Shown here piece by piece: positions 36,698-47,984 of a DNA stretch of 64,000 nucleotides; the first letter of the stretch is position 1, and every line of letters starts with the position of its first letter. The notes beneath the pieces were generated by a model. That model ran no database searches, had not been told where the DNA came from, and saw only the letters and a program-made list of their open reading frames with translations. Both the position numbers and the translations under genes were made by a program. The DNA is from Eubacterium sp. AB3007 (GTDB taxonomy: Bacteria; Bacillota; Clostridia; Peptostreptococcales; Anaerovoracaceae), in contig NZ_JIAD01000001.1 in assembly GCF_000688015.1 (NCBI RefSeq), positions 806,001-870,000 of the forward strand, read 5' to 3'.

Positions 36698-38041
36698 ATG
36701 GGAAATTTAGTACAGAAGTACATTGATGCTACCAAGGCGAAGTATCCGCATGAGCCAGAGTTCCTGCAGACAGTTGAAGAGGTTCTGCTGTCCATCGAGC
36801 CGGTTCTGGAAGCACATCCTGAGTATGTGGAAGCAGGACTGGTCGAGAGACTGGTTGAGCCTGAGAGAGGCATCCAGTTCAGAGTACCCTGGGTTGACGA
36901 CAACGGTAAGGTTCAGGTCAACACCGGATACAGATTCGAGTTCAACAGCGCACTGGGTCCCTACAAGGGCGGCCTCCGGTTCGCACCGAACGTCTATCCC
37001 GGAATCCTGAAGTTCCTTGGTTTTGAGCAGATCTTCAAGAACTCCCTGACCGGACTGCCCATCGGCGGCGGCAAGGGAGGTGCTGACTTTGATCCGAACG
37101 GTAAGTCCGATGCAGAAGTCATGAGATTCTGCCAGGCATTCATGTCCGAGCTGTTTAGACACATCGGTCCTGACACTGACGTACCGGCTGGAGACCTGGG
37201 CGTTGGCGGAAGAGAGATCGGTTACATGTTCGGTCAGTACAAGAAACTGGCGAACTGCTACACCGGTACTCTGACCGGTAAGGGCACCGACAACGGTGGA
37301 CTGGCCGGAAGAACTGAAGCTACCGGCTATGGTATCGTCTTCTTCGCAAGAGAGATGCTGAAACACTGCGGTGAGGAGCTGGCAGGCAAGACCTGTGTCG
37401 TTTCCGGATTCGGTAACGTTGCATGGGGAACCGTTCAGAAGCTGAACCAGCTTGGCGCTAAGGTCATCGCGATCTCCGGACCGGATGGATATATCCTGGA
37501 CGAGGATGGCGTCAAGGGCGAGAAGGAAGATTACATGCTGGAGCTGAGAGCTTCCGGAAAGAACATCGTCGCACCTTATGCTGACAAGTTCCCGGAATCC
37601 AAGTTCGTAGCCGGCAAGAAGCCTTGGGAAGTAAAGGCTGACCTGTATATTCCGTGTGCTACTCAGAACGAGGTTGGTATGGAAGATGCCAAGCACATCG
37701 TTGAGAACGGTGCCAAGTTCTACTGCGAAGGCGCTAACATGCCGACCACTAACGAGGCTGTTGAGTACCTGCAGGAGAACGGCGTAGTCGTTGGACCTGC
37801 CAAAGCTGCTAACGCTGGCGGCGTTGCCTGCTCCTGCCTGGAGATGGCACAGAACGCTGAGCACCTGATCTGGTCCGAGGATGATGTCTACGCACAGCTC
37901 GAAAGCATCATGGTCAACATCCACAAGCTGGCTGCTGAAGCTTGTGAGAAGTACGGCCTGGGCTATGACCTGGTGAAGGGCGCCAACATCGCTGGATTCG
38001 AGAGAGTTGCCAAGGCAATGATGCTGCAGGGTATTGTATAG
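36698..38041 (+). CDS. gdhA: Glutamate dehydrogenase, hexameric type
   Basis: GdhA interconverts glutamate with 2-oxoglutarate and ammonia. The 447-residue protein is the standard small hexameric form. The substrate-binding region YKGGLRFAPNV and catalytic Lys context PIGGGKGGADFDP are present, and the Rossmann motif is VSGFGNVAWGTVQKL near residue 240. The start follows GAGGAGATCGAA. Codon use is strongly biased (GGT/GGC, AAG, CTG), which suggests high expression. The coenzyme cannot be fixed by eye. A 104-bp repeat array follows the stop codon. Confidence 0.97.
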   Translation: MGNLVQKYIDATKAKYPHEPEFLQTVEEVLLSIEPVLEAHPEYVEAGLVERLVEPERGIQFRVPWVDDNGKVQVNTGYRFEFNSALGPYKGGLRFAPNVYPGILKFLGFEQIFKNSLTGLPIGGGKGGADFDPNGKSDAEVMRFCQAFMSELFRHIGPDTDVPAGDLGVGGREIGYMFGQYKKLANCYTGTLTGKGTDNGGLAGRTEATGYGIVFFAREMLKHCGEELAGKTCVVSGFGNVAWGTVQKLNQLGAKVIAISGPDGYILDEDGVKGEKEDYMLELRASGKNIVAPYADKFPESKFVAGKKPWEVKADLYIPCATQNEVGMEDAKHIVENGAKFYCEGANMPTTNEAVEYLQENGVVVGPAKAANAGGVACSCLEMAQNAEHLIWSEDDVYAQLESIMVNIHKLAAEACEKYGLGYDLVKGANIAGFERVAKAMMLQGIV

Positions 38042-38043
38042 GG

Positions 38044-38386
38044 AGACCTAACCCCATTTGCGAAGCAAATGGATGGTAGGTCCCCCGCCAGGGACGCCCA
38101 AGAACGCGAGCGTCAGCGAAGCGTGATTGGCTCGCGGCCTACGGCGCAGACCTAACCCCATTTGCGAAGCAAATGGATGGTAGGTCCCCCGCCAGGGACG
38201 CCCAAGAACGCGAGCATCAGCGAAGCGTGATTGGCTCGCGGCCTACGGCGCAGACCTAACCCCATTTGCGAAGCAAATGGATGGTAGGTCCCCCGCCAGG
38301 GACGCCCAAGAACGCGAGCATCAGCGAAGCGTGATTGGCTCGCGGCCTACGGCGCAGATCTAACCCCATTTGCGAAGCAAATGGAT
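38044..38386. repeat. 104-bp tandem repeat array with nested inverted repeats
   Basis: Three full 104-base units start at 38044, 38148 and 38252, and a partial fourth (31 bases) starts at 38356. The units are almost identical; copy 1 differs by one base (gagcGtcag versus gagcAtcag) and copy 4 by gatc versus gacc. Each unit contains CCATTTGC-GAA-GCAAATGG, closed by an outer GACCTA/TAGGTC pair, and a second hairpin with CGCGAGC/GCTCGCG ends. No reading frame is supported. It begins 3 bases after gdhA and could act as processed 3' hairpins or be a mobile MITE-like unit. Confidence 0.95.
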
Positions 38387-38938
38387 ACATACCTAACCCG
38401 CACAACAGCGAAACCAAATAGGAGTTGACGTGCATATACTGGTACGCATCGGCTTAATCATAAAGCCCTTGCGTACCAGTATTTCTATTTTGCATAAAAT
38501 CCGCTGGCAGTTCAGTACTGAGTAGTCGATTCTCTGTCCGTTTTAAGCCAGCTACTCTTTTTCTTCTTTGGCCGGATTCCGTCAGAATGACTGTTCAGTT
38601 CGATGCAACGGAATCCGACATGTCACAAATGCCCTTCTGGATGGTTTTTTCTGCTTCACTACCTGTCGGATTAAGATATTCTTACGATATTGACCGACTT
38701 TGTGCTCCAGGATTTTAAAAAAATAGTATTTTTTTACAGATCAACGTAAATCCTTCATCGTTTTTCTTCGAATGATCGTGCTTTTTTTCCGTCAAATCGC
38801 TATTAACATGTATATGACGGAAAGCCAACGGGTTTGATGGATCTGATTGACCTGATGTATCTGATTGACCTGATGTATCTGATGGACTTTGTGGACCTAA
38901 TGAGGCAACAGAAAACCTGCAGAGATACAACGGCGATC
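38387..38938. other. Gene-poor 550-base region with successive hairpins
   Basis: No convincing gene was found. The region holds three strong inverted repeats (38436-38482, a GCTGGC/GCCAGC plus GAGTAG/CTACTC pair between 38503 and 38556, and 38573-38617), an AT-only hairpin (38717-38735) and an 18-base direct repeat at 38842-38877. It separates convergent gdhA and pyrG. Confidence 0.7.
38436..38491 (+). terminator. Long 13-bp hairpin with T-rich tail
   Basis: ATACTGGTACGCA (38436-38448) and TGCGTACCAGTAT (38470-38482) pair perfectly. Inside them GGCTT and AAGCC pair again, and TTCTATTTT follows. It may end the gdhA transcript after the repeat array, or be part of a small RNA. Confidence 0.6.
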
Positions 38939-42104
<3,166 letters not shown>

Positions 42105-42122
42105 ATGATGCTCCCTTCTTTA

Positions 42123-43409
42123 TTATCTGTGCTCCGACCTGTATATCATGTCTTCCCGTCCAGGCCCGTTGGAGATCATAGTCACCGGACAGCCGATCAG
42201 GCGCTCCACCTCATCGATATAATCTCTGGCCTCTTTCGGCAGCTCATGGAAGTGACGGATTCCCTGAATATCACAACGCCATCCGGGCATATACTTCACG
42301 ATCGGTTTTGCCCGATAGCAGCTGACGGTATCCGGGAAGTAATCGATCTTCTTTCCATCCAGTTCGTAGCCTACGCAGATGCCGATCTCCTCTAGATAGC
42401 CCAGGGCATCCACCACGGTGAGCACAGCCTCTTTGGCTCCCTGGATCCTACAGCCGTAACGACTGGCCACCGCATCGAACCATCCAACTCGCCTGGGACG
42501 TCCTGTGGTCGCCCCATATTCACCTCCATCACCACCGTGCTCCCGTAGCCGCTCCGCCTCTTCGCCAAAGAGCTCTGATACAAAGGGGCCTGCTCCCACA
42601 GCGCTGGAGTAGGCCTTCACCACTGCCACCACATCACTGATCTCATAGGGCGGGATACCGGCTCCTACTGCGCCAAATCCTGCCAGCGTGGAGGAACTGG
42701 TAACCATCGGGTAAATTCCGTGGTCCGTATCCTTAAGCGCGCCCAGTTGCCCCTCCAGAAGGATCTCCTTCCCCTCCTTCACAGCCTGATGCAGATAGTC
42801 AGCGGTGTGAGCAACGTAAGGCCGGACCATCTCCCGGTACTGCCTGCAGGTTTCCAGGATCTCCGAAGACACCAGGAGCGGCTTCTCGTACAGATGCTCA
42901 AGCAACACGTTTTTCTGGGCACAGATGTTCTCCACCTTCTCTGTCAGATGCGCCTCGTCAAAAAGCTCCTGTACCTGAATCCCGATCTTAGCATACTTGT
43001 CGGAATACATCGGGGCGATCCCCGACTTGGTGGAGCCGAAGGAATGACCACCCAGTCGCTCCTCCTCGTACTCATCGAACAGGATGTGATAAGGCATCAC
43101 CACCTGGGCCCTGTCGGATACGAGAAGTCTCGGTGTCGGCACACCGCTTGTCTCCAGTGCCTTCAATTCCTTCACCAGAAAGGGGATGTTCAACGCCACT
43201 CCGTTCCCCAGTACGTTGGTGATATGCTGGTAGAACACCCCCGACGGAAGCATGTGAAGCGCAAACTTGCCGTATTTGTTTCGGATGGTGTGGCCGGCGT
43301 TGCTCCCACCCTGATAACGCACCACGATATCGGAATCCGCCGCCAGTACATCCGTGATCTTTCCTTTTCCTTCGTCACCCCAACAGGCCCCTACGATTGC
43401 TCTTGTCAT
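42123..43409 (-). CDS. purA: Adenylosuccinate synthetase
   Basis: PurA makes adenylosuccinate from IMP, aspartate and GTP. The 428-residue protein starts with ACWGDEGKGKITDVLA (P-loop-like) and RYQGGSNAGHTI. GATTGRPRRVGWFDAVA (IMP/Asp binding) lies near residue 295. It starts 12 bases after a LysR regulator gene in the same direction and leads into guaA and pyrG. Confidence 0.97.
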   Translation of the reverse strand: MTRAIVGACWGDEGKGKITDVLAADSDIVVRYQGGSNAGHTIRNKYGKFALHMLPSGVFYQHITNVLGNGVALNIPFLVKELKALETSGVPTPRLLVSDRAQVVMPYHILFDEYEEERLGGHSFGSTKSGIAPMYSDKYAKIGIQVQELFDEAHLTEKVENICAQKNVLLEHLYEKPLLVSSEILETCRQYREMVRPYVAHTADYLHQAVKEGKEILLEGQLGALKDTDHGIYPMVTSSSTLAGFGAVGAGIPPYEISDVVAVVKAYSSAVGAGPFVSELFGEEAERLREHGGDGGEYGATTGRPRRVGWFDAVASRYGCRIQGAKEAVLTVVDALGYLEEIGICVGYELDGKKIDYFPDTVSCYRAKPIVKYMPGWRCDIQGIRHFHELPKEARDYIDEVERLIGCPVTMISNGPGREDMIYRSEHR

Positions 43410-43421
43410 GCTCTGTCCTCC

Positions 43422-44321
43422 TTACTCTTTCTCCTGCGTGTCGGAATCGGTCACGCACGCTCTCACAAAGTCTATGAACCGCTCTTCTGCGGTGGGCAAC
43501 TGGTGCCCCTTCCGCCAGACGAACAGATACTCCATCTTCCTGTCCTCCCCTGCGATCTCCCGGAAAACCAGGGAATTGTTGGGGATATAGGCTGTCCTGG
43601 GATAGAGGCTGACCCCCACGTTCCTGCCGGCCAACGCTGCCGCATCCAGATAGCTGTCCATCTCACAGACGATCTCTGGTTCTGCTCCCTCTGCCCGAAA
43701 CCACCGACGGATCGTCTCGATCAATGCGCTTCGGCTGGGCACGATGAGTTTTTCCCCCACCAGATCAGCGATCTCGATTTCCCCTTCCTTTCCAGCCAGG
43801 GAATGTGTCCGGTTCATCAGCACCGCCATCTTCTCCTCCCCTACCGGAAAGCTGTGTAACAGAGAGTTGTCACAGGGAGCAGTGATCACCGCCAGACTGA
43901 TGAGCCCACCCCGCAGTTTCTCCAGCAGATCATCGGTGCTCCCGTCCAGGATCCGAAATCGCACATTGGGATACTGCTTCATGAACCTGGCGAACCACTC
44001 TGCCGCTATGTCAGGAGCCATTCCTTCCACCAGGCCGATGGCGATGGTGCCTCGCATTCCCTGCCCCATGGCATAGATCTCTTCCATTGTCTGGTCCGCG
44101 AGACGAAGGATCTCCTTCGCACGCCTGTACATGAGTTGCCCGGCATCTGTAAGAGTGAGCTGCCTCCTTCCCCGAAGAAACAGTGTTGTTTCAAGTTCTT
44201 CCTCCAGCTTCTTGATCTGTGCGCTGAGGGGTGGTTGACTCATATGAAGTTTTTCCGCAGCACGTGTGATGTTCAGTTCCTCCGCCACGGTCACAAAGTA
44301 TTGTAGAGTTCTCAGTTCCAT
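43422..44321 (-). CDS. LysR family transcriptional regulator
   Basis: This 299-residue regulator has a winged helix-turn-helix at residues 1-60 (LQYFVTVAEELNITRAAEKLHMSQPPLSAQIKKLE) and a periplasmic-binding-like effector domain. The start follows GGGAGGAAAACG. A strong hairpin with a T run lies in its leader. It sits between nifJ and purA, both in the same direction; whether it controls either is not known. Confidence 0.9.
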   Translation of the reverse strand: MELRTLQYFVTVAEELNITRAAEKLHMSQPPLSAQIKKLEEELETTLFLRGRRQLTLTDAGQLMYRRAKEILRLADQTMEEIYAMGQGMRGTIAIGLVEGMAPDIAAEWFARFMKQYPNVRFRILDGSTDDLLEKLRGGLISLAVITAPCDNSLLHSFPVGEEKMAVLMNRTHSLAGKEGEIEIADLVGEKLIVPSRSALIETIRRWFRAEGAEPEIVCEMDSYLDAAALAGRNVGVSLYPRTAYIPNNSLVFREIAGEDRKMEYLFVWRKGHQLPTAEERFIDFVRACVTDSDTQEKE

Positions 44322-44338
44322 CGTTTTCCTCCCACAAT

Positions 44339-44366
44339 AAAAAAATAACACCATAAAGGTGTTATT
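44339..44366 (-). terminator. Terminator hairpin between nifJ and lysR
   Basis: AATAACACC and GGTGTTATT form a 9-bp perfect stem with a 5-base loop. On the minus strand it is followed by a T run that nearly touches the lysR ribosome binding site. It can end the nifJ transcript or attenuate lysR. Confidence 0.8.
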
Positions 44367-44378
44367 TAAAATACATAT

Positions 44379-44387
44379 ATTATAGCA
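44379..44387 (-). promoter_or_regulatory. Extended -10 box upstream of the lysR leader hairpin
   Basis: The minus strand reads TGCTATAAT, an extended -10 box, with only a weak -35 region (TATGCA). It lies upstream of the hairpin at 44339-44366. Confidence 0.45.
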
Positions 44388-44417
44388 TATATGATATTTT
44401 TTGCATATGGTTAATAA

Positions 44418-47400
44418 CTATCTGGTCTCTTCCATATGCTTATAATAGGCATAGCGCTTCTCAGCATCCTCGCTGCCCTGGGCGAACAGTTCCTTTGCGT
44501 TCTCCGGGAAGGTACGCTTCAGAGCGCTGTATCTGGTCTCTCCGTCCAGGAACTCCTCGTAAGGCATGGCCGGTGCCTTGCTGTCCAGCTGGAACGGATG
44601 CTCCTTACGGGGATCATAACGGTACAGGAGCCAGTAACCGGATTCCACGGCACGTTTCATCTCTTCCTGGACTTTGTTCATGCCGCACCGGATCCCGTGA
44701 GAGGTGCAGGGGGTATAAGCGACAATCACACTGGGGCCATCGTATTCCTCTGCTTCCTTCAGGGCCTTGATCAGCTGATTGTTATCCGCCCCCATGGCCA
44801 CCTGAGCGACATAAACATTGCCGTAGCTCATCATGATCCCACCCAGATCCATTTTCTTGCTGCGCTTGCCACTGGCAGCGAACTGGGCCACCGCACCGAT
44901 AGGCGTGGCCTTGCTGCTTTGGCCGCCGGTATTGGAGTAGACCTCAGTATCGATTACGAACACGTTCACGTTCTCTCCGCTTGCGATCACATGGGCCAAT
45001 CCGCCGAAGCCGATATCATAGGCCCAGCCATCTCCGCCATACATCCAGAACGTTTTCTTGGCCAGCTGATCCCGATGCTTCAGGATCTCCCTGGCCTCTT
45101 CCGTATCCGCATGCTCCAGCAGTTCACAGAGCACGTCTGCTGTCTTTCTGGAAGCATCAAAATCGTCGTAGGATGCCAGATACATCTCGCAGGCAGACTG
45201 CAAAGCGCCCTCTGCGTTCCGGCTCAATGCCTCAACCTTGCTGCGAACGGCTTCTCTCTGCTGTCTGACCGACAAGAACATTCCAAGGCAGAGTTCTGCG
45301 TTGTTCTCGAACAAGGAGTTGGTCCAAGCCGGGCCGAACCCCCGGCCGTTGGTGGTATAGGGAATTCCCGGCATAGATGCGCCCCATGCCTGGGAACATC
45401 CGGTGCCGTTAGCCCAGTACACTCGCTCGCCGAAAAGCTGGGTCATAAGCTTGGCGTAGGGGGTCTCTCCACACCCCGCACAGGCCGCACTGAACTCCAC
45501 CAATGGCTGTTTGAACTGGCTTCCCTTAACAGACCACCGCTTGAACAGATCTCCTTTATCGGAGGTCTTCAACAGGTAATCCCAACGCTCCCGGTTCTCC
45601 GGAGTCAACTCCACAGGTACCATCTCCAGCACCTTGGTAGGACAGCACTCTACGCAACTTCCACAACTGGTGCAGTCGAAGTGCGAAACGGACAATGTAT
45701 AATGGAGACCCTTAGCCGCCCCATTGGCCGGGATCGTCTCGATCCCTTCCGGAGCCATGGCCTTCTCCTCATCGTTCAGCAGATATGGACGAAGAGCCGC
45801 ATGGGGGCATACCAGGGAGCAGCGGTTGCACTGGACACACTTGGCAGCATCCCACTTGGGAACGGTGATGGCAATCCCTCGTTTTTCAAAAGCGGTCAGA
45901 CCCATATCAATGTTCCCATGGTGGTATCCCTTAAAGGAACTGACCGGCAGGTCATCCCCCTTCTGGGCATTCACCGGGTACAGGATCTTCCGTACGACAT
46001 TCGGGAGCTCACTTCCAGGTGCTCCCTCCACCGGTTCATTCAGGGCTTCGTTGAGAATCTCTACCGCCACGTTGGGAGTGTCTGGCAGTTCAGCCCAGGC
46101 CTCCGGCACCTCTACCTTTGTGATTTCTTTTGCGCCGGCATCGATCGCTGCGATGTTCCGGTTCACCACCTCATCGCCCTTGGCAAAATAGGTTTTCCTC
46201 GCCGCTTCTTTCATGCGTTCCAGCGCCTCTTCTGCAGGGATTAGGCCGGTCACCGCAAAGAATGCCGCCTGGAGCACCGTGTTGGTATGGCTGCCCAGTC
46301 CCAGCCTCATAGCGATCTCGGTGGCATCGATGGTGTAGAACCGAATGTGTTTCCGCGCCAGATACCGCTTGACATCATTAGGAAGATGGGCATCCAGTTC
46401 CTCCGGCTTCCACTGGCAGTTCAGGAGAAAGATCCCGTTTTCCTTGAGCTCACTTACCATATCATACTGACGCAGGTAGCTCTGGTTATGACAGGCCACG
46501 AATTCCGCCCGCTTGACATAATAACTGCCCCGTACCGGCTCTCTGGAGAAACGAAGGTGAGACTTGGTGACACCAAAGGATTTCTTGGCATCGTACTCAA
46601 AATACGCCTGCGCATACATCCCCGCGGACTCCGCCAGGATGTGCACAGTGTTCTTGTTGGCTCCTACGGTCCCATCGCCTCCCAGGCCCCAGAACTTACA
46701 GCGGAAGTTCTTGCCGCCGGATACGCCGGACACGTGTGGTGCCTCCAGAGACAGATGGGTCACATCGTCAATGATTCCAATGGTGAATCCATCCACCGGA
46801 TGTTCACTGGCCAGATTTCGGAACACGGCCAGGATCTGATCTGGATCAGTATCCTTGGAAGACAGGCCATAGCGGCCGCCGATCACCCGGAAGTGCCGTC
46901 CGGTCTTCACCATGGCTGTGCAAACATCCTGATACAGAGGCTCTCCGGCAGCACCCATCTCCTTGGTGCGGTCCAGCACAGCGATGCGCTCGACTGTCTC
47001 GGGGATGGCTTCCATCAGCTTCTCTGCAGAGAAAGGCCGGTACAGGTGTACCTGCACAAAGCCTACCTTCTGCCCCTGGCTGTTCAGATGATCCACCGCC
47101 AACTGTGCGACACCACTGACGGAACCCATGGCGATGACGATATCGGTCGCTTCCGGATGGCCATAGTAATTGAACAACTTGTATTCCCGTCCTGTCAGGG
47201 CACTGATCTTGTCCAGATATTTCTCTACGATCTCCGGCACCCTGTCGTAGGCCAGATTATTGGATTCCCGGATCTGGAAATACACATCCGGGTTCTGTAC
47301 AGTATTGCGGAGCACGGGATGCTCCGGGTTCAGAGCCTTCCTCTTGAACTCATCCAGGCTGGCTTTGTCGATCATGTTCACCAGCGCGCTGCGATCGATC

Positions 47401-47966
47401 TCCTCCACCGTAGCAAGTTCGTGACTGGTGCGGAATCCGTCGAAGAAATGCATGAACGGAATGTGGCTCTCGATGGCAGTGAGGTGTGCCACCGCCGCCA
47501 GATCCATGACCTCCTGCACGGTGCCTGTGGAGAACATGGTGAACCCGCAGGCACGGCAATCCATCACATCACTGTGGTCCCCAAAAATGCTCATGCCGTG
47601 GGTCCCCACTGTACGGGCGGCTACATGCATCACCGCAGGCAGGCGCTCGCCTGCGATCCGGTGAAGCACAGGGATCATCAGCATCAATCCCTGACTGGAT
47701 GTGTAGGTGGTGGCAAGAGCTCCCGACTGCAGTGCACCGTGCACCGCCCCGATGGCACCCGCTTCACTCTGCATCTCCTGCAGGGTCACTGTCTGTCCGA
47801 ACATGTTCTTCCGTCCCAGGGCGGACCACACATCTGTGTGCTCCGCCATGGGGGAAGAAGGTGTGATCGGATAGATCGCCGCGATTTCTGTAAAGTCATA
47901 TGCAACATGGGCAGCTGCCTCATTGCCGTCCATTGTCACGATTTTCTTCTTGTTGTTATCAGACAT
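44418..47966 (-). CDS. nifJ: Pyruvate:ferredoxin (flavodoxin) oxidoreductase
   Basis: This one-chain PFOR oxidizes pyruvate to acetyl-CoA and CO2 and reduces ferredoxin, the main anaerobic pyruvate route. The 1182-residue protein has the N-terminal domain (AIYPITPSSPMAEHTD) and two [4Fe-4S] ferredoxin motifs (CVQCNRCSLVCPH and CTSCGSCVECCP). A third cluster region has CAGCGETPY, and the TPP domain has GGDGWAYDIGFGGL and NTGGQSSKATP. The start follows GGAGACAAGCAGA, 18 bases after the acyl-CoA synthetase fusion. Confidence 0.97.
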   Translation of the reverse strand: MSDNNKKKIVTMDGNEAAAHVAYDFTEIAAIYPITPSSPMAEHTDVWSALGRKNMFGQTVTLQEMQSEAGAIGAVHGALQSGALATTYTSSQGLMLMIPVLHRIAGERLPAVMHVAARTVGTHGMSIFGDHSDVMDCRACGFTMFSTGTVQEVMDLAAVAHLTAIESHIPFMHFFDGFRTSHELATVEEIDRSALVNMIDKASLDEFKRKALNPEHPVLRNTVQNPDVYFQIRESNNLAYDRVPEIVEKYLDKISALTGREYKLFNYYGHPEATDIVIAMGSVSGVAQLAVDHLNSQGQKVGFVQVHLYRPFSAEKLMEAIPETVERIAVLDRTKEMGAAGEPLYQDVCTAMVKTGRHFRVIGGRYGLSSKDTDPDQILAVFRNLASEHPVDGFTIGIIDDVTHLSLEAPHVSGVSGGKNFRCKFWGLGGDGTVGANKNTVHILAESAGMYAQAYFEYDAKKSFGVTKSHLRFSREPVRGSYYVKRAEFVACHNQSYLRQYDMVSELKENGIFLLNCQWKPEELDAHLPNDVKRYLARKHIRFYTIDATEIAMRLGLGSHTNTVLQAAFFAVTGLIPAEEALERMKEAARKTYFAKGDEVVNRNIAAIDAGAKEITKVEVPEAWAELPDTPNVAVEILNEALNEPVEGAPGSELPNVVRKILYPVNAQKGDDLPVSSFKGYHHGNIDMGLTAFEKRGIAITVPKWDAAKCVQCNRCSLVCPHAALRPYLLNDEEKAMAPEGIETIPANGAAKGLHYTLSVSHFDCTSCGSCVECCPTKVLEMVPVELTPENRERWDYLLKTSDKGDLFKRWSVKGSQFKQPLVEFSAACAGCGETPYAKLMTQLFGERVYWANGTGCSQAWGASMPGIPYTTNGRGFGPAWTNSLFENNAELCLGMFLSVRQQREAVRSKVEALSRNAEGALQSACEMYLASYDDFDASRKTADVLCELLEHADTEEAREILKHRDQLAKKTFWMYGGDGWAYDIGFGGLAHVIASGENVNVFVIDTEVYSNTGGQSSKATPIGAVAQFAASGKRSKKMDLGGIMMSYGNVYVAQVAMGADNNQLIKALKEAEEYDGPSVIVAYTPCTSHGIRCGMNKVQEEMKRAVESGYWLLYRYDPRKEHPFQLDSKAPAMPYEEFLDGETRYSALKRTFPENAKELFAQGSEDAEKRYAYYKHMEETR

Positions 47967-47984
47967 TCTGCTTGTCTCCTATCG

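Noticed and set aside
38044..38386. The 104-bp array as a CRISPR
   Set aside because: The whole unit repeats without variable spacers, and no cas gene is near.
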